NCBI GenBank assembly: GCA_002319795.1
Contig: DCFU01000023.1
Span: 1 to 64,000, forward strand
Source: Megamonas sp. UBA1796
Lineage (GTDB): Bacteria > Bacillota > Negativicutes > Selenomonadales > Selenomonadaceae
Reading direction: 5' to 3'
DNA length: 64,000 nucleotides
How positions within the stretch are numbered: the stretch's first letter is position 1; the number at the start of each line of letters is the position of its first letter. The notes under the pieces are model-generated. The model did not search any database, had not been told where the DNA came from, and worked only from the letters and a program-made list of their open reading frames with translations. Below are positions 1-7,253 of this stretch, piece by piece. The position numbers were made by a program, and so were the translations under genes.

Positions 1-47
1 GCCGGGATATGCTATAAATTCAGAAAATGAGGGAGGAGGTGGGTTTT

Positions 48-353
48 ATGCGAAGAATTGTTCTATTATGTTCTGCCGGGGTTTCCACGAGTATGCTGGT
101 CAGAAAAATGGAGGCGGAGGCTGCGCGTCTTGGATATGAATGCTCTGTCAATTTTTTCCCCGTGGCGGAAGCTGCACAGGCGGCTGATTTTGCCGATGCG
201 TTTTTGCTGGCACCACAGGCGGGGCATTTATTGGCAGAACTGAAGGTAAAATATCCGAACGTTTCCTCAGCTGTAATTCCACAGGATTTGTATGGTTCGG
301 CAGATGCTGAGAAAATTCTGGACCTGGCACAGAAGATTACAGGTGACTATTAA
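48..353 (+). CDS. PTS lactose/cellobiose-type IIB component
   Basis: Small single-domain phosphotransferase protein of 101 residues. The N-terminus RIVLLCSAGVSTSMLV carries the IIB phosphocysteine loop (Cys8 in CSAGVSTS), which in this family takes phosphate from IIA and passes it to the sugar in the IIC channel. The ATG at 48 is chosen because GGGAGGAGG lies 7 to 8 bases upstream; an in-frame ATG at 27 would sit before that site. No IIA or IIC gene is visible in the window, and 1-47 holds only its leader, so its partners lie upstream or elsewhere. The substrate cannot be read from the sequence. Confidence 0.85.
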   Translation: MRRIVLLCSAGVSTSMLVRKMEAEAARLGYECSVNFFPVAEAAQAADFADAFLLAPQAGHLLAELKVKYPNVSSAVIPQDLYGSADAEKILDLAQKITGDY

Positions 354-443
354 GGCTTTCCGGAGTTTATATGCGGATGTTCTCCTTTCTATCAGGCGGA
401 TGTCCGGTACATGTATAATGCATAAATGAGGAGGAGTATTAGG

Positions 444-1943
444 ATGGGTAAAAAGTATGTAATGGCGTTAGATGCAGGTACGACAAGCAACAGAGCAATT
501 GTATTCGATGAAAATTCAAAAATTATCGGTGTATCACAAAAAGAATTTACGCAGTATTTTCCAAATCCGGGTTGGGTTGAGCATGACGCAGACGAAATCT
601 GGAGCACGATGTCGACTGTAATGAAAGAAGCTGTCGTGCAGGCAGGGATTACCGCCAATGACATTGCCGCGATTGGCATCACGAATCAGCGTGAGACCGC
701 AGTTGTCTGGGACAGGCATACCGGACGGCCGGTTTACAATGCTATTGTTTGGCAATCCCGTCAGACCGCAGAGATCTGCGATGCTTTGAAGGCAAAAGGA
801 CTGGTGGATGAATTCAGGGATAAAACAGGCCTTGTCATTGATGCGTACTTCTCAGGAACGAAGGTAAAATGGATTCTCGATCATGTTGAGGGCGCGAGAG
901 AGAAAGCGGAAAAAGGAGATTTGCTCTTTGGTACAATTGATAGCTGGCTTATTTGGAAACTTACAGGCGGCAAGGTACATGTAACAGACTATTCGAATGC
1001 ATCCCGTACACTTATGTTCAATATTCGTGAGCTTAAATGGGATGATAAACTTCTTGAATATCTGACAGTTCCTAAGTCCATGTTGCCGGAAGTCCATTCC
1101 TCAAGTGAGGTGTATGGGGAAACGATTCCTTCCGTTATTGGCGCAGCTATCCCGATTGCCGGCGCAGCAGGCGACCAGCAGGCCGCACTTTTCGGACAGA
1201 ATTGCTTTGAACCGGGCATGGCAAAAAATACCTATGGTACAGGGTGCTTCCTGCTCATGAACACGGGAGACAGGATTTATAAGTCGGAGAATGGGCTTGT
1301 AACCACGATTGCCTGGGGAATTGATGGGAAAGTTGAGTATGCTCTTGAGGGTTCAATTTTTGTAGCGGGTTCTGCTATCCAGTGGCTGCGTGATGGAATT
1401 CGTCTTGTGGATTCGGCTCCGGATTCCGAGTGGGTAGCCAAGAAGGTTCAGGATACGGGTGGTGTTTACGTAGTGCCGGCCTTTGTCGGACTCGGTGCTC
1501 CGTACTGGGATATGAATGCACGCGGCACGATTATCGGGATCACGCGCGGGACGAGCAAGGCACATATTGTTCGTGCGACACTCGATTCCATAGCGTATCA
1601 GACGAAGGATGTTCTTGATGCCATGGAAAAGGACTCTGATATCAAACTGGCGGCACTGAAGGTTGATGGCGGCGCTGTTGCCAATAATCTTCTCATGCAG
1701 TTCCAGGCAGATCTCCTGGGTGTTCCGGTAGATCGTCCACAGGTCATTGAAACTACAGCACTTGGTGCGGCTTACCTTGCCGGACTTGCTGTTGGTGTCT
1801 GGAAGTCCAAGGATGAACTTAAGAGCAGCTGGAAACTGGATAGACGTTTTGAGCCCTCGATGCCGAAGGCAGAGGCCGATAAGCTCTATAAGGGGTGGCG
1901 CAAAGCAGTCAAACATTCCATGCACTGGCTGGATGAAGATTAA
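444..1943 (+). CDS. glpK: Glycerol kinase
   Basis: ATP-dependent phosphorylation of glycerol to sn-glycerol 3-phosphate in the cytoplasm. At 499 residues it has the usual GlpK length. FGGY-kinase features are intact: the N-terminal phosphate loop DAGTTSNRAIVFD (about residues 10-22), PIAGAAGDQQAALFGQ, YGTGCFLLMNTG, and the second signature GLGAPYWDMNARG. ATG 444 is preferred over ATG 426 because GAGGAGGAG lies between them. A TATAAT at 414-419 could be a -10 box, but no good -35 is seen. It is followed by glpF and dhaKLM, which points to combined glycerol and dihydroxyacetone use. I see no histidine just ahead of the PIAGAAGDQQ segment, where some Firmicute kinases are phosphorylated by HPr; this needs an alignment. 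Confidence 0.97.
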   Translation: MGKKYVMALDAGTTSNRAIVFDENSKIIGVSQKEFTQYFPNPGWVEHDADEIWSTMSTVMKEAVVQAGITANDIAAIGITNQRETAVVWDRHTGRPVYNAIVWQSRQTAEICDALKAKGLVDEFRDKTGLVIDAYFSGTKVKWILDHVEGAREKAEKGDLLFGTIDSWLIWKLTGGKVHVTDYSNASRTLMFNIRELKWDDKLLEYLTVPKSMLPEVHSSSEVYGETIPSVIGAAIPIAGAAGDQQAALFGQNCFEPGMAKNTYGTGCFLLMNTGDRIYKSENGLVTTIAWGIDGKVEYALEGSIFVAGSAIQWLRDGIRLVDSAPDSEWVAKKVQDTGGVYVVPAFVGLGAPYWDMNARGTIIGITRGTSKAHIVRATLDSIAYQTKDVLDAMEKDSDIKLAALKVDGGAVANNLLMQFQADLLGVPVDRPQVIETTALGAAYLAGLAVGVWKSKDELKSSWKLDRRFEPSMPKAEADKLYKGWRKAVKHSMHWLDED

Positions 1944-1982
1944 TCGTACAGGAGAAAATATCACTTAAAGTTTATCAGTATG

Positions 1983-2021
1983 CGGGTTCTGCATCCGCAA
2001 AGATAAGTAATGCAGAACCCG
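1983..2021 (+). other. Inverted repeat between glpK and glpF
   Basis: CGGGTTCTGCAT at 1983-1994 is perfectly complementary to ATGCAGAACCCG at 2010-2021, with a 15-base loop. No T-run follows, so this is not a standard terminator. A processing or stabilising stem between glpK and glpF, or partial attenuation, are possible roles. Confidence 0.55.
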
Positions 2022-2078
2022 TATGAAAGTTTCCAGGGTAGTATGTAATTATATTATAAATAGAAAGAAGGATGGAAA

Positions 2079-2804
2079 ATGGATAACTTACTGGGTGAAT
2101 TTATGGGAACCTTAGTACTGGTTGTTTTCGGATGTGGCGTCTGCGCGAATCTTACTTTGAATAAATCCAAGGGTGTTGGCGGTGGCTGGATATGTATAGC
2201 TACCGGATGGGGATTTGCTGTTACGCTTGGTGTATTTACAGCAGTTGCACTTGGTGCTCCGCAGGGTGATATTAATCCTTCCGTTACACTTGCTAAAACG
2301 CTTGCTGGTGTTTATACGGTCCAGCAGTGTATTGCAACCTCGCTAATACAGATCCTTGGCGGCATCGTCGGAGGAGCTATCGTATGGCTCGCTTATTTGC
2401 CGCATTGGGCAGAAACGGAAAGCAAGGAAGCCAAGCTTGGTATTTTCTGCACAGCACCGGCTATTCGCAATACAGCAGCGAATTTCCTTTGCGAGTTTAT
2501 AGCCACTTTCTTCCTGATGTTCTGCATCTGGACAATCTTCTCGAAACCAGTTGGCAGTCTTGTTCCGGGTTATGGTCCTTATATCGTCGGTGTATTAATC
2601 TGGGCACTTGGTTTAAGCCTGGGCGGTCCTACCGGATATGCAATGAACGCAGCTCGTGACCTTGGACCAAGAATTGCACATGCAATCCTTCCAATCGCCG
2701 GCAAAGGTGGTTCGGACTGGGGGTACGCCTGGATTCCGGTTTTTGCTCCACTTTGTGGTGGTGTTGCGGCTTTCGTAGTTGCCCGCATGGTTGGTATGAT
2801 TTAA
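2079..2804 (+). CDS. glpF: Glycerol facilitator, MIP/aquaporin family
   Basis: Six-helix channel of 241 residues for facilitated glycerol entry. The first half-helix motif is DINPSVTLAKT (about residues 67-77) and the second is MNAARDLGPRIAHAILP, in the places where the family normally has NPA and NPAR. The asparagines and the selectivity-filter arginine (NAARD) are kept, but both signature alanine/proline positions differ (NPS and NAA). Hydrophobic segments cover most of the chain. The SD AAGAAGGATGG precedes ATG 2079. Its position after glpK and before dhaKLM supports glycerol or dihydroxyacetone as substrate. Water or another small solute cannot be excluded. Confidence 0.9.
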   Translation: MDNLLGEFMGTLVLVVFGCGVCANLTLNKSKGVGGGWICIATGWGFAVTLGVFTAVALGAPQGDINPSVTLAKTLAGVYTVQQCIATSLIQILGGIVGGAIVWLAYLPHWAETESKEAKLGIFCTAPAIRNTAANFLCEFIATFFLMFCIWTIFSKPVGSLVPGYGPYIVGVLIWALGLSLGGPTGYAMNAARDLGPRIAHAILPIAGKGGSDWGYAWIPVFAPLCGGVAAFVVARMVGMI

Positions 2805-2828
2805 TTGAAAAAATGATATAGTCTCCAT

Positions 2829-2865
2829 GAGCCTCATTTCATTGACGGGAATGAGGCTCTTTGGG
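2829..2865 (+). terminator. Terminator-like hairpin after glpF
   Basis: GAGCCTCATT at 2829-2838 pairs with AATGAGGCTC at 2850-2859. A poor T tract follows (TTTGGGCATTTT), so termination may be incomplete and dhaK may be partly transcribed from glpF. Confidence 0.6.
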
Positions 2866-2949
2866 CATTTTACAAGAGGATTTATTGGCGTATGGTCGAA
2901 TACTTAAGAAATCCATAACTGTCTAAATTTTAAAGGAGGGTTTCATGTT

Positions 2950-3939
2950 ATGAAAAAAATAATCAATTCTGTGGAAAAGGTTGAGGAACAAATGATACGG
3001 GGCTTGGTCAAGGCCTTTCCACAGCAATTAAAAAAGCTTTCCTGTGGGAATGTTGTTGTGCGTGCAACGAAGAAGGAGGGAAAAGTTGCGCTTGTTTCCG
3101 GCGGTGGCAGTGGGCATGAGCCGGCACATGGCGGATTTGTAGGAGAGGGTATGCTTGACTGTGCAGTAGCTGGTCCGGTATTTACCTCACCAACACCAGA
3201 TCAGATTTATGAGGGCATTAAGGCTGTAGCAACCGAGCCGGGTGTCCTTTGTATTGTCAAAAATTATACGGGCGATGTATTGAACTTTGAAATGGCGATT
3301 GATATGGCGAAAGATGAAGGCATTAAAGCAGATTATGTTGTTGTCAATGATGATGTCGCCGTGAAAGACAGTCTTTACACGACGGGCCGGCGCGGTGTGG
3401 CGGGTACAATTCTCGTGCATAAGATTGCTGGTGCCAGGGCGGAAGAAGGGGCAGACCTTTCGTCAGTTAAGGCTGTAGCGGAGAAGGTCATTGCGAATGT
3501 GCGTACAATGGGTATGGCGATAAAACCATGTACGGTTCCGGCAAATGGCAAACCAGGCTTTGAACTCGCTGAAGATGAGATGGAAATAGGCATCGGCATT
3601 CATGGCGAGCCGGGTACGCATCGGGAAAAGCTTGCACAGGCAAATAAAGTTGCTGAAACGTTATTGGAAAAAATTCTTGCAGATATAGATTATAAAGGGC
3701 GGGAAGTTACTGTCATCATCAATGGGATGGGGGCGACACCGCTGATGGAACTCTACATTGTAAATGATTTTGTCCAGGATTATCTTGCTGCACATGAGGT
3801 GAAGGTTTATAATACAATGGTAGGAAATTATATGACTTCCATTGAAATGGCGGGTTTTTCTATTACATTGCTGCGTCTTGACGATGAGCTTAAAAGACTC
3901 TATGATGCCAAGGCGGCTGCTCCGGCATTGGTGAAGTAA
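2950..3939 (+). CDS. dhaK: PTS-dependent dihydroxyacetone kinase, DhaK subunit
   Basis: Substrate-binding subunit of the dihydroxyacetone kinase that uses phosphoenolpyruvate through the PTS rather than ATP. The 329 residues match the family length. His218 in GIHGEPG is the residue that binds dihydroxyacetone covalently in the E. coli enzyme, and His56 in GGGSGHEPAHGG corresponds to its second active-site histidine. The SD AAAGGAGGG lies 6 to 7 bases ahead of an ATG at 2947 and slightly further from ATG 2950; the frame with family homology starts at 2950. dhaL and dhaM follow in the same direction. No glycerol dehydrogenase or DhaR-type regulator gene is in the window. Confidence 0.96.
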   Translation: MKKIINSVEKVEEQMIRGLVKAFPQQLKKLSCGNVVVRATKKEGKVALVSGGGSGHEPAHGGFVGEGMLDCAVAGPVFTSPTPDQIYEGIKAVATEPGVLCIVKNYTGDVLNFEMAIDMAKDEGIKADYVVVNDDVAVKDSLYTTGRRGVAGTILVHKIAGARAEEGADLSSVKAVAEKVIANVRTMGMAIKPCTVPANGKPGFELAEDEMEIGIGIHGEPGTHREKLAQANKVAETLLEKILADIDYKGREVTVIINGMGATPLMELYIVNDFVQDYLAAHEVKVYNTMVGNYMTSIEMAGFSITLLRLDDELKRLYDAKAAAPALVK

Positions 3940-3964
3940 AATAATCTCAAACAGGGGGCAGAAA

Positions 3965-4597
3965 ATGATGACGCTCGACAGCAAAAAAATGATTAAAATT
4001 TTCAATAATATTGCCAGTAAAGTCGAGGAAGAAAAAGCGTTTTTGACAGAACTTGATACGGCAATTGGTGATGGCGATCATGGCATTAATCTCGCAAGGG
4101 GATTCCATGCCGTGGCGGAAAAATTGTCACAAATGGAAGAAGACGATGATACTGGCAGTGTTTTAAAGACGGTAGGCATGCAACTCGTATCAACAGTCGG
4201 AGGAGCTTCCGGCCCTTTGTATGGTACGGCATTCATGAAAGCTGGCGCCGTAAGTAAGGGAAAAAGAGAACTGGATGCGGTGGGTTTTTTAGCTGCATTT
4301 GAAGCTGCTGTGGATGGTGTGAAAATGCGGGGCAAGGCCGTCCCCGGTGAAAAAACCATGCTGGATGCTCTTTGTCCGGCTTGTGATGCGCTGAAGATTT
4401 CTATTGCCGGAGGGGATGACCTGAAAACGGCTGTATGGAAGGCGGTGGAGGCTGCAGAAAAAGGTGTTGCCTTTACAAAGACAATTATTGCGACCAAGGG
4501 TCGGGCAAGTTATCTGGGTGAGCGCAGTCTCGGACATCAGGATCCGGGAGCAACATCGTCCCTGCTTATGTTGCGGGTAATAGCAGAGAGTTTGTAA
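3965..4597 (+). CDS. dhaL: Dihydroxyacetone kinase, ADP-binding DhaL subunit
   Basis: DhaL carries a permanently bound ADP that is phosphorylated by DhaM and then phosphorylates dihydroxyacetone on DhaK. The protein is 210 residues, the normal size. The Mg-binding aspartates are visible as D31, D36 and D38 in LDTAIGDGDHG. A second conserved segment, GGASGPLYGTAF, and the C-terminal GRASYLGERSLGHQDPGATS are intact. It lies 25 bases after dhaK with an SD (AGGGGGC). The following ATG (3968) is an equally possible start. Confidence 0.96.
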   Translation: MMTLDSKKMIKIFNNIASKVEEEKAFLTELDTAIGDGDHGINLARGFHAVAEKLSQMEEDDDTGSVLKTVGMQLVSTVGGASGPLYGTAFMKAGAVSKGKRELDAVGFLAAFEAAVDGVKMRGKAVPGEKTMLDALCPACDALKISIAGGDDLKTAVWKAVEAAEKGVAFTKTIIATKGRASYLGERSLGHQDPGATSSLLMLRVIAESL

Positions 4598-4647
4598 CAG
4601 GAGCAGTCAAAAGGCTGCTTTATATGTGGGGGAGGTGCAGGCGATAT

Positions 4648-5034
4648 ATGGTAGGTATAGTGGTGGTATCTCATAGCCAGAAACTTGCTGAAGGCGTTGT
4701 CGAAGTTTCCAGGATGATGGCATCCAATGCCAGGATTGTGGCGGCTGGCGGGCTGGATGACGGGTCCACTGGAACGAGCTTCGCCAAGATAAGTCGGGCA
4801 ATAGATGCGGTATATTCTGAAGATGGAGTCGCAGTGCTCATGGATATGGGAAGCGCTGTCATGACAACAGAAATGGTCATTGAAAGTATGGAGGACCGCA
4901 GAATCCGGATGTTTGACTGTCCTCTCGTTGAAGGAGCGGTAGTCGCTGCTTTGGAGGCTGTGATGGGAAGTCCTTTGGAAGTAATTGAAGCCAAGGCATC
5001 AGAAGCTCGTCTTACAAAGAAAATTATGGAATAA
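4648..5034 (+). CDS. dhaM: Dihydroxyacetone kinase phosphotransfer subunit DhaM (IIA domain)
   Basis: EIIA-mannose-like protein of 128 residues that accepts phosphate from HPr and re-phosphorylates ADP on DhaL. The active histidine is His9 in VGIVVVSHS. This is the short single-domain form, without the HPr and EI-like domains found in E. coli DhaM, as in lactic acid bacteria. Start 4648 is chosen because GGGGGAGGTG lies just upstream; the frame is open from 4624. It closes the dhaKLM cluster. A strong hairpin follows and the next gene converges on it. Confidence 0.93.
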   Translation: MVGIVVVSHSQKLAEGVVEVSRMMASNARIVAAGGLDDGSTGTSFAKISRAIDAVYSEDGVAVLMDMGSAVMTTEMVIESMEDRRIRMFDCPLVEGAVVAALEAVMGSPLEVIEAKASEARLTKKIME

Positions 5035-5046
5035 AAGGTAAAGGAA

Positions 5047-5079
5047 AAGGGTCCGCGCAAAAAAATTGTGCGGACCCTT
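5047..5079. terminator. Hairpin between dhaM and the converging alarmone synthetase
   Basis: A 14-bp stem with one G-U pair, arms 5047-5060 and 5066-5079, loop of about five A. It ends in only TTG on the plus strand and TTCC on the minus strand, so it may serve both converging genes with moderate strength. Confidence 0.7.
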
Positions 5080-5091
5080 GTACTGTCTGTA

Positions 5092-5120
5092 CCGTAGGCC
5101 TCTGTCTAAGAGACTTACGG
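5092..5120. other. Second hairpin in the convergent gap
   Basis: CCGTAGGCCTCT (5092-5103) pairs with AGAGACTTACGG (5109-5120) allowing two wobble pairs. It has no T-run on either side and lies next to the 5047 hairpin. It may be an auxiliary 3'-end structure for the minus-strand gene. Confidence 0.4.
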
Positions 5121-5170
5121 ACAATATAGAGATAGAGAAAGAAAAAAGTATTTAATTTATATATTAAGCA

Positions 5171-6010
5171 TCAGCCGGCTAAAAGTGAGGTAAAAGCCAA
5201 AGCCAGATGCGTAACTTTCGTGCCGAAATAGTGGTCGGCGAGAAAAGCCAGTATAAAGAAGATAAGTGTTACAAAAGAGGCCCAGCCAAAGTTGGGAAAA
5301 TCCACCAGGAGTTTGGCGAAAGAGGGGGGGGACTCTGCTTGTGCAGTCGGAGCTATGGCTGTGTTTTTTGCAGTGAGAGTTACAGGTAAATTTGTGTTTG
5401 CGGGTCTGTTTTCTGTGAGAGTGCTGCGCAAAGAAAGAAATTCACAGTCGGCGGCTTCAAGCAATGCGGCTGCCCGGCAGAAACGACGGCGGATTTCGTC
5501 TGAGGTACCAGCGGGATTTTTGTATTCAAGATCATGCTCAATCTCTGCCCACGCATGCTGAAGAATAGAGCGGATCTGCACTTCAACTTTGCAAATCTTC
5601 CCGTAAGCGCCCTGACAAATTCCCTTGGCGTTTACCGGAAGGTTTACAATAAGATGTAAGGAAGCGTAGCCAAATTCTCCGGGTGCGAGTTTTTTACGTT
5701 TATCAACGGAGTTTTTTTTATCAATAGAGAAATGCTGGCAGATAAAAGCGGCTATCTTGTCGACTTCATCCCCGTAGGAGGTTATGATGCGTATACCGCA
5801 GAGGTCAGTAATATCGTCAAGGAAATGATATTTATGGTGATTTTTTTCAATCTTATTAGCCAGGCTGGTTTGATTTTTGGTGCGTCCGCTAATGGACTGG
5901 ATATGCAGGGACTGGTTTTGCAGAAGTAAGGTCAGCATGGACTGGAATTGTCGGGTGATTACCTCATAAGATGCGAGGTCACGATTGTATTGAGCTACTA
6001 AACTCGTCAT
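5171..6010 (-). CDS. Small alarmone synthetase with C-terminal membrane segments
   Basis: 279-residue RelA/SpoT-type synthetase without a recognisable hydrolase or TGS/ACT domain. Motifs match small synthetases such as RelQ: GRTKNQTSLANKI (pyrophosphate-donor binding), DLCGIRI (catalytic Asp), EFGYASLHLIV (G-loop Tyr) and VEVQIRSILQHAWAEIEHDL (catalytic Glu). After about residue 200 comes an Ala/Thr/Pro-rich linker and then two hydrophobic stretches (about 245-263 and 266-278), which suggests a membrane anchor with the enzyme in the cytoplasm. The SD AGGAAAGGGG on the minus strand supports ATG 6010. It is monocistronic and converges on dhaM. An inverted repeat GTTTAT/ATAAAC (6034-6054) lies just upstream. 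No antitoxin-like neighbour is adjacent. Confidence 0.85.
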   Translation of the reverse strand: MTSLVAQYNRDLASYEVITRQFQSMLTLLLQNQSLHIQSISGRTKNQTSLANKIEKNHHKYHFLDDITDLCGIRIITSYGDEVDKIAAFICQHFSIDKKNSVDKRKKLAPGEFGYASLHLIVNLPVNAKGICQGAYGKICKVEVQIRSILQHAWAEIEHDLEYKNPAGTSDEIRRRFCRAAALLEAADCEFLSLRSTLTENRPANTNLPVTLTAKNTAIAPTAQAESPPSFAKLLVDFPNFGWASFVTLIFFILAFLADHYFGTKVTHLALAFTSLLAG

Positions 6011-6123
6011 TCATTCAACCCCTTTCCTAATATGTTTATAGTGTAACAATAAACTATGAAAAGAGTCTGATTATTTTATTAAAACAAGATTAAAAATAAA
6101 TCCGAGGAAAATAGTAAAGATTA

Positions 6124-6152
6124 TTGCCGGAACTTGACAGGATTGTTATAAT
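6124..6152 (+). promoter_or_regulatory. Candidate promoter of the DUF2156 gene
   Basis: TTGCCG (6124-6129), a 17-base spacer and TATAAT (6147-6152). It sits 40 bases ahead of the proposed start at 6192. Confidence 0.55.
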
Positions 6153-6191
6153 GAAGGAGCAGCGGGAGATGTAGGAAAGAAGGGGAGAATC

Positions 6192-7091
6192 ATCGAATTC
6201 AAGGAACTGCAAAAAGAAGATAAAGCCGTGCTGGATGCGTTTTTCCGCAGTAGATACTATGAGAACTCGCATTTTAATTTCACGAATTTTTATATGTGGC
6301 GCAAGCCATATCATATTATGTGGACGGTAGAGGACGAGGTACTCTATATGAAGGCAGAATGGAACGACAGGGTGTTTGCCATGCAGCCATTCGGTCCGGA
6401 GAATGCGATAGAGAAGGCTGTAGGAAAGCAGCTCTCCTGGTTCAGGGAAGCGGGGCGCCCGGTATTTTTTTCGGGAATAGAACGTTCCATGGCCGATTTT
6501 CTGCGGGCGTATCAGGGCGTAGAGTTTACAATCTGCGAGGATCGGGATAATTTTGATTATGTTTACAATAGTGATGATCTCATACAGCTTGCAGGCCGGA
6601 AATATCATTCCAAGAAAAATCATTTGAACAGCTTCCACAAAAATTATCATGAAGCTGAATACTTGCCGATTACGGAAGAAATTGTCATGCAGTGTAAGCT
6701 CAACATCAACGGATGGTATAAGCAGCGCGCACAGGAAACACCGGATGATCCCTTCATTGCCGCAGAACGGGAGGCTATTCTTGAGGTGCTCAATAATTTT
6801 GAGGATTTCGGGCTTAAGGGAGGGGCCATACTGGTTGGCAAGCGTGTAGTAGCGTTTACCTTTGGGGAACAGCTCAATGATGATACGGCGGTTATCCATG
6901 TAGAGAAGGCAGACCCTGAAGTACGGGGTGCCTACCCGGCAATCAATCAGGCCTTTATTGCGCATGAGTGGTCGCATATGACCTATATAAATCGTGAAGA
7001 AGATATGGGCATTGAGGGACTGCGCAAGGCGAAGGAGTCCTATAAGCCGGTCAAGCTTATAGAAAAATTCAATGCGGTGCTGAAAAAATAA
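6192..7091 (+). CDS. DUF2156 protein (phosphatidylglycerol lysyltransferase-like GNAT fold)
   Basis: About 300 residues. It resembles the COG4866 proteins of Firmicutes, related to the C-terminal acyltransferase domain of MprF but without its membrane part. Family traits seen: EFKELQKEDK at the N-terminus, NFTNFYMW, the central KYHSKKNHLNSFHKNY and the ending GLRKAKESYKPVKLIEKF. The family N-terminus begins upstream of the first in-frame standard codon, GTG 6228. No ATG, GTG or TTG lies in frame between the SD (GAAGGGGAG, 6178-6187) and 6228. The best fit is a non-standard ATC start at 6192 (or 6189). A GTG 6228 start would drop 12 conserved-looking residues. The substrate is unknown. Confidence 0.75.
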   Translation: MEFKELQKEDKAVLDAFFRSRYYENSHFNFTNFYMWRKPYHIMWTVEDEVLYMKAEWNDRVFAMQPFGPENAIEKAVGKQLSWFREAGRPVFFSGIERSMADFLRAYQGVEFTICEDRDNFDYVYNSDDLIQLAGRKYHSKKNHLNSFHKNYHEAEYLPITEEIVMQCKLNINGWYKQRAQETPDDPFIAAEREAILEVLNNFEDFGLKGGAILVGKRVVAFTFGEQLNDDTAVIHVEKADPEVRGAYPAINQAFIAHEWSHMTYINREEDMGIEGLRKAKESYKPVKLIEKFNAVLKK

Positions 7092-7110
7092 GATGCCATA
7101 TGTGGTGCGG

Positions 7111-7153
7111 TACTCCCTATAGTGAATTGTTATTGCTATAGGGAGTATTTTTT
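7111..7153 (+). terminator. Intrinsic terminator after the DUF2156 gene
   Basis: Perfect 12-bp stem TACTCCCTATAG (7111-7122) / CTATAGGGAGTA (7136-7147) followed directly by six T. Confidence 0.93.
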
Positions 7154-7210
7154 ACAGAGCATTTTACGGACTTTCCGGGAGTGCAGCAACGTCCATATAC
7201 ATAAAATGTA

Positions 7211-7219
7211 TGCTATAAT
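7211..7219 (+). promoter_or_regulatory. Extended -10 promoter of the DMT transporter gene
   Basis: TGCTATAAT is a perfect extended -10 element. No good -35 is seen at 17 bases. It lies 35 bases ahead of the TTG start. Confidence 0.55.
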
Positions 7220-7253
7220 CAAAGAAAAGAGTGTTTGTTTTGGAGATGATTGA

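Noticed and set aside
1..47. Coding sequence before the PTS IIB gene
   Set aside because: Too short to judge; only the IIB leader and SD are recognisable.
6134..6152. TTGACA next to TATAAT upstream of the DUF2156 gene
   Set aside because: The boxes are only 7 bases apart; the TTGCCG at 6124 with a 17-base spacer fits better.
6090..6977. Open frame of about 295 codons on the minus strand opposite the DUF2156 gene
   Set aside because: Antisense frame without SD or motif; the plus strand has a promoter, SD and family-like sequence.
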